Below are positions 35,014 to 46,300 of a stretch of DNA of 64,000 nucleotides, one piece after another (within the stretch, counting starts at the first letter, position 1; every line of letters begins with the position of its first letter). This DNA comes from Zeugodacus cucurbitae (lineage: Eukaryota; Arthropoda; Insecta; Diptera; Tephritidae). The translations under genes were made by a program, and so were the position numbers. The stretch spans positions 8,946,501 to 9,010,500 of the forward strand of contig NC_071672.1 in NCBI RefSeq assembly GCF_028554725.1. Reading direction: 5' to 3'. Under the pieces are notes generated by a model. It saw only the letters and a program-made list of their open reading frames with translations. It did no database searches and had not been told where the DNA came from.

Positions 35014-37528
35014 TCTTGTCTTGTCTTGTTTTGTCTTGTCATGTCTTGTCTTGTCTTGTCTTGTCTTGTCTTGTCTTGTCTTGTCTTGTCTTGTCTTGTC
35101 TTGTCTTGTCTTGTCTTGTCTTGTCTTGTCTTGTCTTGTCGTGTCTTGTCTTGTCTTGTCTTGTCTTGTCTTGTCTTGTCTTGTCTTGTCTTGTCTTGTC
35201 TTGTCTTGTCTTGTCTTGTCTTGCCTTGCCTTGTCTTGTCTTGTCTTGTCTTGTCTTGTCTTGTCTTGTCTTGTCTTGTCTTGTCTTGTCTTGTCTAATC
35301 TTGTCTTGTCTTGTCTTGTCTTGTCTTGTCTTGTCTTGTTTTGTCATGTCTTGTCTTGTCGTATCTTATCTTGTCTTGTCTGGTCTTGTCTTGTCTTGTC
35401 ATGTCTTGTCTTGTCTTGTCTTCTCTTGTCTTGTCTTGTTTTGTCTTGTCATGTCTTGTCTTGTCTTGTCTTGACTTGTCTTGTCTTGTCTTGTCTTGTC
35501 TTGTCTTGTCATGTCTTGTCTTGTCGTATCTTGTCTTGTCTTGTCTTGTCTTGTCATGTCTTGTCTTGTCATATCTTGTCTTGTCTTGTCTTGTCTTATC
35601 TGGTCTTGTCTTGTCTTGTGATGTCCTGTCTTGTCTTGTCTTGTCTTGTCTGGTCTTGTTTTGTCTTGTCATGTCTTGTCTTGTCTCGACTTGTCTTGTC
35701 TTGTCTTCTCTTGTCTTATCTTGTCTTGTCTTGTCTTGTCTTGTCTTGTCTTGTCTTGTCTTGTCTTGTCTTGTCATGTCTTGTCTTGTCTTGTCGTATC
35801 TTGTCTTGTCTTGTCATGTCTTGCCTTGTCTTGTCTTGTCTTGTCTTGTCTTGTCTTGTCTTGTCGTATCTTGTCTTGTCTTGTCTTGTCTTGTCTTGTC
35901 TTGTCTTATCTTGTCTTGTCTTGTCTTGTCTTGTCTTGACTTGTCATGTCTTGTCTTTTTGTATCTTATCTTGTCTTGTCTGGTCTTGTCTTGTCTTGTC
36001 ATGTCTTGTCTTGTCTTGTCTTGTCTTGTCTTGTCTTGTCTTGTTATGTCTTGTCTTGTCTTGTCTTGTCTTGTCTTGTCTTGTTTTGTCTTGTCATGTC
36101 TTGTCTTGTCTTGTCGTATCTTATCTTGTCTTGTCTGGTCTTGTCTTGTCTTGTCATGTCTTGTCTTGTCTTGTCTTGTCTTGTCTTGTCTTGCCTTGTC
36201 ATGTCTTGTCTTGTCTTGTCTTGACTTGTCTTGTCTTGTCTTGTCTTGTCTTGTCTTGTCTTGTCTTGTCTTGTCTTGTCTTGTCTTGTCTTGTCTTGTC
36301 TTGTCTTGTCTTGTCTTGTCTTGTCTTGTCATGTCTTGTCTTGTCGTATCTTGTCTTGTCTTGTCTTGTCGTATCTTGTCTTGTCTTGTCTTGTCTTGTC
36401 TGGTCTTGTCTTGTCGTATCTTGTCTTGTCTTGTCTTGTCTTGTCTTGTCTTGTCTTGTCTTGTCTTGTCTTGTCTTGTCTTGTCTTGTCATGTCTTGTC
36501 TTGTCTTGTCTGGTCTTGTATTGTCTTGTCATGTCTTGTCTTGACTTATCTTGTCTTGTCTTGTCTTGTCTTGTCTTGTCTTGTCTTGTCTTGTCTTGTC
36601 TTGTCTTGTCTTGTCTTATCTTGTCTTGTCTTGTCTTGTCTTGTCTTGTCATGTCTTGTCTTGTCTTGACTTGTCATGTCTTGTCTTGTCGTATCTTGTC
36701 CTGTCTTGTCTTGTCTTGTCTTGTCTTGTCTTGTCATGTCTTGTCTTGTCGTATCTTGTCTTGTCTTGTCTTGTCTTGTCTGGTCTTGTCTTGTCTTGTC
36801 ATGTCTTGTCTTGTCATGTCTTGTCTTGTCTTGTCTTGTCTTGTCTTGTCTTGTCTTGTATTGTCTTGTCTTGTCTTGTCTTGTCTTGTCTTGTCATGTT
36901 TTGTCTTGTCATGTCTTGTCTTGACTTGTCTTGTCTTGTCTTGACTTGTCTTGTCTTGTCTTGTCTTGTCATGTTTTGTCTTGTCATGTCTTGTCTTGAC
37001 TTGTCTTGTCTTGTCTTGACTTGTCTTGTCTTGTCTTGTCTTGTCTTGTCATGTCTTGTCTTGTCGTATCTTGTCATGTCTTGTCTTGTCTGGTCTTGTC
37101 TTGTCTTGTCATGTCTTGTCCTGTCTTGTCTTGTCTTGTCTTGTCTTGTCTTGTCTTGACTTGTCTTGTCTTGTCTTGTCTTGTCTTGTCTTGTCTTTTC
37201 TTGTCTTGTCTTGTCTTGTCTTGTCTTGTCTTGTCTTGTCTTGTCTTGTCTTGTCTTGTCTTGTCTTGTCTTGTCTTGTCTTGTCTTGTCTTGTCTTGTC
37301 TTATCTTGTCTTGTCTTGTCTTGTCTTGTCTTGTCTTGTCATGTCTTGTCTTGTCGTATCTTGTCTTGTCTTGTCTTGTCTTGTCTGGTCTTGTCTTGTC
37401 TTGTCATGTCTTGTCTTGTCATGTCTTGTCTTGTCTTGTCTTGTCTTGTCTTGTCTTGTCTTGTCTTGTTTTGTCTTGTCATGTCTTGTCTTGTCTTGAC
37501 TTGTCTTGTCTTGTCTTGTCTTATCTTC
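35014..37528. repeat. Pentamer array with ordered variants
   Basis: Contains TCTAA at 35,294 (after only about 12 pure units), then TCATG, TCGTA, TCTTA, TCTGG as after 16,096. TATTG variants appear near 36,519 and 36,861. Most of 35.1-37.2 kb has no counterpart at the matching place in superrepeat copy 2. 37,300-37,528 does match 61,410-61,635. Confidence 0.88.
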
Positions 37529-37735
37529 TTAATTAATTTAAAAACAAATCAAACACAATTGTCCTGTCTTGTCTTGTCATGTCTTGTCTTGCTTTGTCTT
37601 GTCTTCTCTTCTTAATTAGTTTAGAAACAAATAAAATAAATGTCTTGTCTTGTCTTGTCTTGTCTTGTCTTGTCTTGTCTTGTCTTGTCTTGTCTTCTTT
37701 TCTTAATTAATTTAAAAACAAATCAAACACAATTG
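37529..37735 (+). repeat. A-B-A three-island cassette
   Basis: A 37,529, B 37,612, A 37,703. Distinctive GCTTTGTC (not GCCTTGTC) before B, and a longer B-to-A run; both features recur at 61,636 (and GCTTTGTC also at 61,998). Confidence 0.92.
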
Positions 37736-38060
37736 TCTTGTCTTGACTTGTCTTGTCTTGTCTTGTCTTGTTTTGTCTTGTCATGTCTTGTCTTGTCTTG
37801 TCTTGTCTTGTCTTGTCTTGTCTTGTCTTGTCTTGTCTTGTCTTGTCTTGTCTTGTCTTGTCTTGTCTTGTCTTGTCTTGTCTTGTCTTGTCTTGTCTTG
37901 TCTTGTCTTGTCTTGTCTTGTCTTGTCTTGTCTTGTCTTGTCTTGTCTTGTCTTGTCTTGTCTTGTCTTGTCTTGTCTTGTCTTGTCTTGTCTTGTCTTG
38001 TCTTGTCTTGTCTTGTCTTGTCTTGTCTTGTCTTGTCTTGTCTTGTCTTGTCTTCTATTC
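37736..38060. repeat. Pure array at the superrepeat junction
   Basis: A GACTTG and a TTTTG/TCATG pair precede 53 uninterrupted TCTTG units (37,786-38,050). The sequence then switches to TCTTCTATTC and the B2 island with ACATATAAA that also marks 12,063. This is the head-to-tail joint between the two superrepeat copies. Confidence 0.88.
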
Positions 38061-41000
38061 TTAATTAGTTTAGAAACATATAAAAAAAATGTCTTGCCTT
38101 GTTTTGTCTCTTCATGTCTTGTCATGTCATGTCTTGTCTTGTTTTGTCTTATCTTCTTAATTAATTTAAAAACAAATCAAACACAATTGTTTTGTAGTGT
38201 CGTGTCTTGTCTTTTCTTGTCTGGCCTTGCCTTGCCTTGTCTTGTCTTGTCTTGTCTTGTCTTGTCTTGTCTTGTCTTGTCTTGTCTTGTCTTGTCTTGT
38301 CTTGTCTTCTATTCTTAATTAGTTTAGAAACATATAAAAAAAATGTCTTGCCTTGTTTTGTCTCTTCATGTCTTGTCATGTCATGTCTTGTCTTGTTTTG
38401 TCTTATCTTCTTAATTAATTTAAAAACAAATCAAACACAATTGTTTTGTAGTGTCGTGTCTTGTCTTTTCTTGTCTGGCCTTGCCTTGCCTTGTCTTGTC
38501 TTGTCTTGTCTTGTTTTGTCTTGTCTTGTCTTGTCTTAATTAATTTAAAAACAAATCAAACAGAATTGTCTTGTCTTGTCTTGTTTTGTCTTGTCATGTC
38601 TTGTTTTGTCTTGTTTTGTCTTGTCTTGTCTTCTCTTCTTAATTAGCTTAGAAACAAATAAAATAAATGTCTTGTCATGTCTTGTCTTGCCTTGTCTTGT
38701 CTTCTCTTCTTAATTAGTTTAGAAACAAATAAAATAAATGTCTGGTCTTGTCTTGTCTTGTCTTGTCTTGTCTTGTCTTGTCTTATTTTGTTTTGTCTTA
38801 TCATCTTAATTAATTTAAAAACAACTCAAACACAATTGTCTTGTCTTGTCTTAACTTTTCTTGTCTTGTCTATTCTTGTCTTGTCTTGTCTTGTCTTGTC
38901 TTGTCTTGTCTTGTCATGTCTTGCCTTGTCTTGTCTTCTATTCTTAATTAGTTTAGAAACAAATAAAAAAAATGTCTTGTCTTGTTTTGTCTTGTCATGT
39001 CTTGTCATGTCATGTCTTGTCTTGTTTTGTCTTATCTTCTTAATTAATTTAAAAACAAATCAAACACAATTGTCTTGTCTTGTCTTGCCTTTTCCTGTCT
39101 AGCCTTGTCTTGTCTTATCTTTTTAATTAATTTAAAAACAAATCAAACAGAATTGTCTTGTCTTGTCTTGTCTTGTCTTGTCATGTCTTGTCTTGTTGTA
39201 TCTTGTCTTGTCTTGTCTTGTCTTCTATTCTTAATTAGTTTAGAAACAAATAAAAAAAATGTCTTGCCTTGTTTTGTCTCTTCATGTCTTGTCATGTCAT
39301 GTCTTGTCTTGTTTTGTCTTATCTTCTTAATTAATTTAAAAACAAATCAAACACAATTGTCTTGTCTTGTTTTGCCTTTTTCTGTCTAGCCTTGCCTTGT
39401 CTTGTCTTGTCTTGTCTTGTCTTGTCTTGTCTTGTCTTGTCTTGTATTGTCTTGTCTTGTCTTGTCTTGTCTTGTTTTGTCTTGTCTTGTCATGTCTTGT
39501 CTTGTCTTGTCCTGTCTTCTCTTCTTAATTAGTTTAGAAACAAATAAAATAAATGTCTTGTCTTGTCGTGTCTTGTCTTGTCTTGTCGTGTCTTGTCTTG
39601 TCGTATCTTGTCTTGTCTTTTCTTCTCTGGCCTTGTCTTGTCTTGTCTTGTAGTGTCGTGTCTTGTAGTGTCGTGTCTTGTCTTTTCTTGTCTGGCCGTG
39701 CCTTGTCTTGTCTTATCTGCTTAATTAATTTAAAAACAAATCAAACGCAATTGTCTTGTCTTGCCTTGTTATGTCTTGTCTTGTCTTTTCTTGCCTTGTC
39801 TTGTCTTGTCTTGTCTTGTCTTGTCTTGTCTTGTCTTGTCTTGTCTTGTCTTGTCTTGTCTTGTCTTGTCCTGTCATGTCTTGTCTTGTCTTTTCTTCTC
39901 TGGCCTTGTCTTGTCTTGTCTTATCTTCTTAATTAATTTAAAAACAAATCAAAAACAATTGTCCTGTCTTGTCTCTTCTTGTCTTGTCTTGTCTTGTCTT
40001 GTCTTCTATTCTTAATTAGTTTAGAAAAAAATAAAAAAAATGTCTTGTCTTGTTTTGTCTTGTCATGTCTTGTCATGTCATGTCTTGTCTTGTTTTGTCT
40101 TATCTTCTTAATTAATTTAAAAACAAATCAAACACAATTGTCTTTTCTTGCCTTTTCCTGTCTAGCCTTGTCTTGTCTTATCTTTTTAATTAATTTAAAA
40201 ACAAATCAAACAGAATTGTCTTGTCTTGTCTTGTCTTGTTTTGTCTTGTTTTGTCTTGTCATGTCTTGTTTTGTCTTGTCTTGTCTTGTCTTAATTAATT
40301 TAAAAACAAATCAAACAGAATTGTCTTGTCTTGTCTTGTTTTGTCTTGTCATGTGTTGTTTTGTCGTGTCTTGTCTTGTCTTGCCTTGCCTTGCCTTGTC
40401 TTGTCTTGTCTTGTCTTGTCTTGTCTTGTCTTGACTTGTCTTGTCTTGTCTTGTCTTGTCTTGTCTTGTCTTGTCTTGTCTTGTCTTCTCTTCTTAATTA
40501 GTTTAGAAACAAATAAAATAAATGTCTTGTCATGTCTTGTCTTGTCTTGTCTTATCTTCTTAATTAATTTAAAAACAAATCAGACACAACTGTCTTGTCT
40601 TGTTTTGTCTTGTCATGTCTTGTCTTGCCTTGTCTTGTCTTCTCTTCTTAATTAGTTTAGAAACAAATAAAATAAATGTCTTGTCATGTCTTGTCTTGCC
40701 TTGTCTTGTCTTCTCTTCTTAATTAGTTTAGAAACAAATAAAATAAATGTCTGGTCTTGTCTTGTCTTGTCTTGTCTTGTCTTATTTTGTTTTGTCTTAT
40801 CATCTTAATTAATTTAAAAACAAATCAAACACAATTGTCTTGTCTTGTTTTGGCTTTTTCTGTCTAGCCTTGCCTTGTCTTATCTTTTTAATTAATTTAA
40901 AAACAAATCAAACAGAATTTTCTTGTCTTGTCTTGTTTTGTCTTGTCATGTCTTGTCTTGTCTTGTCTTGTCTTGTCTTGTCTTGTCTTGTCATGTCTTG

Positions 41001-42277
41001 TCTTGTCTTGTCTTCTATTCTTAATTAGTTTAGAAACAAATAAAAATAATGTCTTGTCTTGTTTTGTCTTGTCATGTCTTGTCTTGTTTTGTCTTATCTT
41101 CTTAATTAATTTAAAAACAAATCAAACACTATTGTCTTGTCTTGTCTTAACTTGTCTTGTCTTGTCATAACTTGTCTTGTCTTGTCTATTCTTGTCTTGT
41201 CTTGTCTTGTCATGTCTTGTCTTGTCTTGTCTTCTATTCTTAATTAGTTTAGAAACAAATAAAAAAAATGTCTTGTCTTGTTTTGTCTTGTCATGTCTTG
41301 TCATGTCATGTCTTGTCTTGTTTTGTCTTATCTTCTTAATTAATTTAAAAACAAATCAAACACTATTGTCGTGTCTTGTCTTGCCTTTTCTTCTCTAGCC
41401 TTGTCTTGTCTTATCTTTTTAATTAATTTAAAAACAAATCAAACAGAATTGTCTTGTCTTGTCTTGTCTTGTCTTATCTTGTCTTGTCTTGTCTTGTCTT
41501 GTCATGTCTTGTCTTGTTGTATCTTGTCTTTTCTTGTCTTGTCTTCTATTCTTAATTAGTTTAGAAACAAATAAAAAAAATGTCTTGTCTTGTTTTGTCT
41601 TGTCATGTCATGTCTTGTCTTGTTTTGTCGTATCTTCTTAATTAATTTAAAAACAAATCAAACACTATTGTCTTGTCTTGTTTTGCCTTTTTCTGTCTAG
41701 CCTTGCCTTGCCTTGTCTTGTCTTGTCTTGTCTTGTCTTGTCTTGTCTTGTCTTGTCTTGTCTTGTCTTGTCTTGTCTTGTCTTGTCTTGTCTTGTCTTC
41801 TATTCTTAATTAGTTTAGAAACAAATAAAAAAAATGTCTTGTCTTGTTTTGTCTTGTCATGTCTTGTCATGTCATGTCTTGTCTTGTTTTGTCTTATCTT
41901 CTTAATTAATTTAAAAACAAATCAAACACTATTGTCTTGTCTTGTTTTGCCTTTTTCTGTCTAGCCTTGCCTTGCCTTGTCTTGTCTTGTCTTGTCTTGT
42001 CTTGTCTTGTCTTGTCTTGTCTTGTCTTGTCTTGTCTTGTCTTGTCTTGTCTTGTCTTGTCTTGTCTTGTCTTGTCTTGTCTTGTCTTGTCTTGTCTTGT
42101 CTTGTCTTGTCTTGTCTTGTCTTGTCTTGTCTTGTCTTGTCTTGTCTTGTCTTGTCTTGTCTTGTCTTGTCTTGTCTTGTCTTGTCTTGTCTTGTCTTGT
42201 CTTGTCTTGTCATGTCATGTCTTGTCTTGTTTTGTCTTATCTTCTTAATTAATTTAAAAACAAATCAAACACTATTG
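38061..42277 (+). repeat. Island-dense part of superrepeat copy 2
   Basis: Island starts are B2 38061, A 38157, B2 38315, A 38411, A2' 38536, B 38639 (TTAGCTTAG variant), B 38710, A 38806 (ACAACTCAAAC variant), B2 38944, A 39040, A2 39123, B2 39231, A 39327, B 39525, A4 39721, A 39929, B2 40012, A 40108, A2 40186, A2' 40291, B 40494, A 40560, B 40648, B 40719, A 40805, A2 40889, B2 41021, A3 41102, B2 41240, A3 41336, A2 41419, B2 41552, A3 41638, B2 41806, A3 41902 and A3 42245. The last four have no one-to-one partner in copy 1. Confidence 0.9.
41980..42209. repeat. Pure run of 46 TCTTG units
   Basis: Lies between CCTTGCCTTG and TCATGTCATG. It is the middle of three successive versions of the unit A3, TTTTTCTGTCTAGCC, pure run (starting at 41,638, 41,902 and 42,245), whose runs have clearly different lengths. 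Confidence 0.93.
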
Positions 42278-43022
42278 TCTTGTCTTGTTTTGCCTTTTTC
42301 TGTCTAGCCTTGCCTTGCCTTGCCTTGTCTTGTCTTGTCTTGTCTTGTCTTGTCTTGTCTTGTCTTGTCTTGTCTTGTCTTGTCTTGTCTTGTCTTGTCT
42401 TGTCTTGTCTTGTCTTGTCTTGTCTTGTCTTGTCTTGTCTTGTCTTGTCTTGTCTTGTCTTGTCTTGTCTTGTCTTGTCTTGTCTTGTCTTGTCTTGTCT
42501 TGTCTTGTCTTGTCTTGTCTTGTCTTGTCTTGTCTTGTCTTGTCTTGTCTTGTCTTGTCTTGTCTTGTCTTGTCTTGTCTTGTCTTGTCTTGTCTTGTCT
42601 TGTCTTGTCTTGTCTTGTCTTGTCTTGTCTTGTCTTGTCTTGTCTTGTCTTGTCTTGTCTTGTCTTGTCTTGTCTTGTCTTGTCTTGTCTTGTCTAATCT
42701 TGTCTTGTCTTGTCTTGTCTTGTCTTGTCTTGTCATGTCTTGTCTTGTCGTATCTTATCTTGTCTTGTCTGGTCTTGTCTTGTCTTGTCATGTCTTGTCT
42801 TGTCTTGTCTTGACTTGTCTTGTCTTGTCTTGTCTTGTCTTGTCTTGTCTTGTCATGTCTTGTCTTGTCGTATGTTGTCTTGTCTTGTCTTGTCTTGTCT
42901 TGTCATGTCTTGTCTTGTCGTATCTTGTCTTGTCTTGTCTTGTCTTATCTGGTCTTGTCTTGTCTTGTCATGTCTTGTCTTTTCTTGTCTTGTCTTGTCT
43001 GGTCTTGTCTTGTCTTCTATTC
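42278..43022. repeat. Pentamer array with 73-unit pure run
   Basis: TTTTTCTGTCTAGCC and three CCTTG, then 42,328-42,692 pure TCTTG, TCTAA at 42,693, then TCATG/TCGTA/TCTGG blocks matching about 16,101-16,400. It stops at a B2 island where copy 1 continues as array. Confidence 0.9.
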
Positions 43023-43397
43023 TTAATTAGTTTAGAAACAAATAAAAAAAATGTCTTGTCTTGTTTTGTCTTGTCATGTCTTGTCATGTCATGTCTTGTC
43101 TTGTTTTGTCTTATCTTCTTAATTAATTTAAAAACAAATCAAACACTATTGTCTTGTCTTGTTTTGCCTTTTTCTGTCTAGCCTTGCCTTGCCTTGTCTT
43201 GTCTTGTCTTGTCTTGTCTTGTCTTGTCTTGTCTTGTCTTGTCTTGTCATGTCTTGTCTTGTCGTATCTTGTCTTGTCTTGTCTTGTCTTATCTGGTCTT
43301 GTCTTGTCTTGTCATGTCTTGTCTTTTCTTGTCTTGTCTTGTCTGGTCTTGTCTTGTCTTCTATTCTTAATTAGTTTAGAAACAAATAAAAAAAATG
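43023..43397 (+). repeat. B2-A3 pair plus B2 with short array
   Basis: B2 43,023, A3 43,119, then about 215 bp of array beginning TTTTTCTGTCTAGCC, then B2 43,367. The sequence just before both B2 islands (TCTGG ending in TCTTCTATTC) is the same, so this looks like a local duplication of about 344 bp. Confidence 0.88.
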
Positions 43398-46300
43398 TCT
43401 TGTCTTGTTTTGTCTTGTCATGTCTTGTCATGTCATGTCTTGTCTTGTTTTGTCTTGTCTTGTCTGGTCTTGTCTTGTCTTGTCATGTCATGTCTTGTCA
43501 TGTCTTGTCTTGTCTTGTCTTGTCTTGTCTTGTCTTGTCTTGTCTTGTCTTGTCTTGTCTTGTCTTGTCTTGTCTTGTCTTGTCTTGTCTTGTCTTGTCT
43601 TGTCTTGTCTTGTCTTGTCTTGTCTTGTCTTGTCTTGTCTTGTCTTGTCTTGTCTTGTCTTGTCTTGTCTTGTCTTGTCTAATCTTGTCTTGTCTTGTCT
43701 TGTCTTGTCTTGTCTTGTCTTGTCATGTCTTGTCTTGTCGTATCTTATCTTGTCTTGTCTGGTCTTGTCTTGTCTTGTCATGTCTTGTCTTGTCTTGTCT
43801 TGACTTGTCTTGTCTTGTCTTGTCTTGTCTTGTCTTGTCTTGTCATGTCTTGTCTTGTCGTATCTTGTCTTGTCTTGTCTTGTCTTGTCTTGTCATGTCT
43901 TGTCTTGTCGTATCTTGTCTTGTCTTGTCTTGTCTTATCTGGTCTTGTCTTGTCTTGTCATGTCTTGTCTTTTCTTGTCTTGTCTTGTCTGGTCTTGTTT
44001 TGTCTTGTCATGTCTTGTCTTGTCTCGACTTGTCTTGTCTTGTCTTCTCTTGTCTTATCTTGTCTTGTCTTGTCTTGTCTTGTCTTGTCTTGTCTTGTCT
44101 TGTCTTGTCTTGTCTTGTCTTGTCATGTCTTGTCTTGTCTTGTCGTATCTTGTCTTGTCTTGTCTGGTCTTGTCTTGTCTTGTCATGTCTTGCCTTGTCT
44201 TGTCTTGTCTTGTCTTGTCTTGTCTTGTCTTGTCTTGTCTTGTCTTGTCATGTCTTGTCTTGTCGTATCTTGTCTTGTCTTGTCTTGTCTTGTCTTGTCT
44301 TGTCTTATCTTGTCTTGTCTTGTCTTGTCTGGACTTGTCATGCCTTGTCTTGTCGTATCTTATCTTGTCTTGTCTGGTCTTGTCTTGTCTTGTCATGTCT
44401 TGTCTTGTCTTGTCTTGTCTTGTTTTGTCTTGTCTTGTTTTGTCTTGTCATGTCTTGTCTTGTCTTGTCTTGACTTGTCATGTCTTGTCTGGTCTTGTCT
44501 TGTCTTGTCATGTCTTGTCTTGTCTTGTCTTGTCTTGTCTTGTCTTGTCTTGTTTTGTCTTGTCATGTCTTGTCTTGTCTTGTCTTGACTTGTCATGTCT
44601 TGTCTTGTCGTATCTTGTCTTGTCTTGTCTTGTCTTGTCTTGTCTTGTCTTATCTTGTCTTGTCTTGTCTTGTCTTGTCTTGTCTTGTCTGGTCTTGTCT
44701 TGTCTTGTCATGTCATGTCTTGTCATGTCTTGTCATGTCTTGTCATGTCTTGTCTTGTCGTATCTTGTCTTGTCTTGTCTTGTCTTGTCTTGTCTTGTCT
44801 GGTCTTGTCTTGTCTTGTCATGTCATGTCTTGTCATGTCTTGTCTTGTCGTATCTTGTCTTGTCTTGTCTTGTCTTGTCTTGTCTTGTCTTGTCTTGTCT
44901 TGTCTGGTCTTATCTTGTCATGTCTTGTCTTGTCATGTCATGTCTTGTCATGTCTTGTCATGTCTTGTCTTGTCTTGTCATGTCTTGTCTTGTCTTGACT
45001 TGTCATGTCTTGTCTTGTCGTATCTTGTCTTGTCTTGTCTTGTCGTATCTTGTCTTGTCTTGTCTTGTCTTGTCTTGTCTTGTCTGGTCTTGTCTTGTCT
45101 TGTCATGTCATGTCTTGTCATGTCTTGTCTTGTCTTGTCTTGTCTTGTCTTGTCCTATCTTGTCTTGTCTTGTCTGGTCTTGTCTTGTCTTGTCATGTCT
45201 TGTCTTGTCTTGTCTGGTCTTGTCTTGTCTTATCTTGTCTTGTCTTGTCTTGTCTTGTCTTGTCTTGTCTTGTCATGTCTTGCCTTGTCTTGTCTTGTCT
45301 TGTCTTGTCTTGTCTGGTCTTGTCTTGTCTTGTCATGTCTTGTCTTGTCTTGTCTTGTCTTGTCTTGTCTTGTCATGTCTTGTCTTGTCTTGTCTTATCT
45401 TGTCTTGTCTTGTCTTGTCTTGTCTTGTCATGTCTTGTCTTGTCGTATCTTGTCTTGTCTTGTCTTCTCTTGTCTTATCTTGTCTTGTCTTGTCTTGTCT
45501 TGTCTTGTCTTGTCTTGTCTTGTCTGGTCTTGTCTTGTCTTGTCATGTCTTGCCTTGTCTTGTCTTGTCTTGTCTTGTCTTGTCTTGTCTTGTCTTGTCT
45601 TGTCTTGTCTTGTCTTGTCTTGTCTTGTCTTGTCTTGTCTTGTCTTGTCTTGTCTTGTCTTGTCATGTCTTGTCTTGTCTTGTCTTGTCTTGTCTTGTCT
45701 TATCTTGTCTTGTCTTGTCTTGTCTTGTCTTGACTTGTCATGTCTTGTCTTGTCGTATCTTATCTTGTCTTGTCTGGTCTTGTCTTGTCTTGTCATGTCT
45801 TGTCTTGTCTTGTCTTGTCTTGTCTTGTCTTGTTTTGTCTTGTCATGTCTTGTCTTGTCGTATCTTATCTTGTCTTGTCTGGTCTTGTCTTGTCTTGTCA
45901 TGTCTTGTCTTGTCTTGTCTTGTCTTGTCTTGTCTTGTCTTGTTTTGTCTTGTTTTGTCTTGTCATGTCTTGTCTTGACTTGTCTTGTCTTGTCTTGTCT
46001 TGTCTTGTCTTGTCTTGTCTTGTCTTGTCTTGTCTTGTCTTGTCTTGTCATGTCTTGTCTTGTCGTATCTTGTCTTGTCTTGTCTTGTCTTGTCATGTCT
46101 TGTCTTGTCGTATCTTGTCTTGTCTTGTCTTGTCTTGTCTTGTCTTGTCTGGTCTTGTCTTGTCTTGTCATGTCTTGTCTTGTCTTGTCTGGTCTTGTTT
46201 TGTCTTGTCTTGTCTTGTTTTGACTTATCTTGTCTTGTCTTGTCTTGTCTTGTCTTGTCTTGTCTTGTCTTGTCTTGTCTTGTCTTGTCTTGTCTTGTCT

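Larger units (their letters stand above)
12063..38050. repeat. ~26-kb superrepeat, copy 1
   Basis: Rare island variants in this interval each have one partner in 38,051-62,184, in the same order: AATTAGCTTAG at 12,681 (38,641), tail CAGACACAACTG in island 14,585 (40,560), AAAAATAATG in 15,021 (41,021), TTTAAAGAC in 31,496 (58,573), CACACACAATTG in 33,325 (59,987), GAATTAAAT in 33,408 (60,070) and TTATTTAATTT in 33,722 (60,399). Offsets run from 25,960 to 27,077 and change only by indels of pentamer array. A later offset of about 24.1 kb (37,529 to 61,636) shows that copy 2 lacks about 2 kb near 35-37 kb. Confidence 0.88.
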
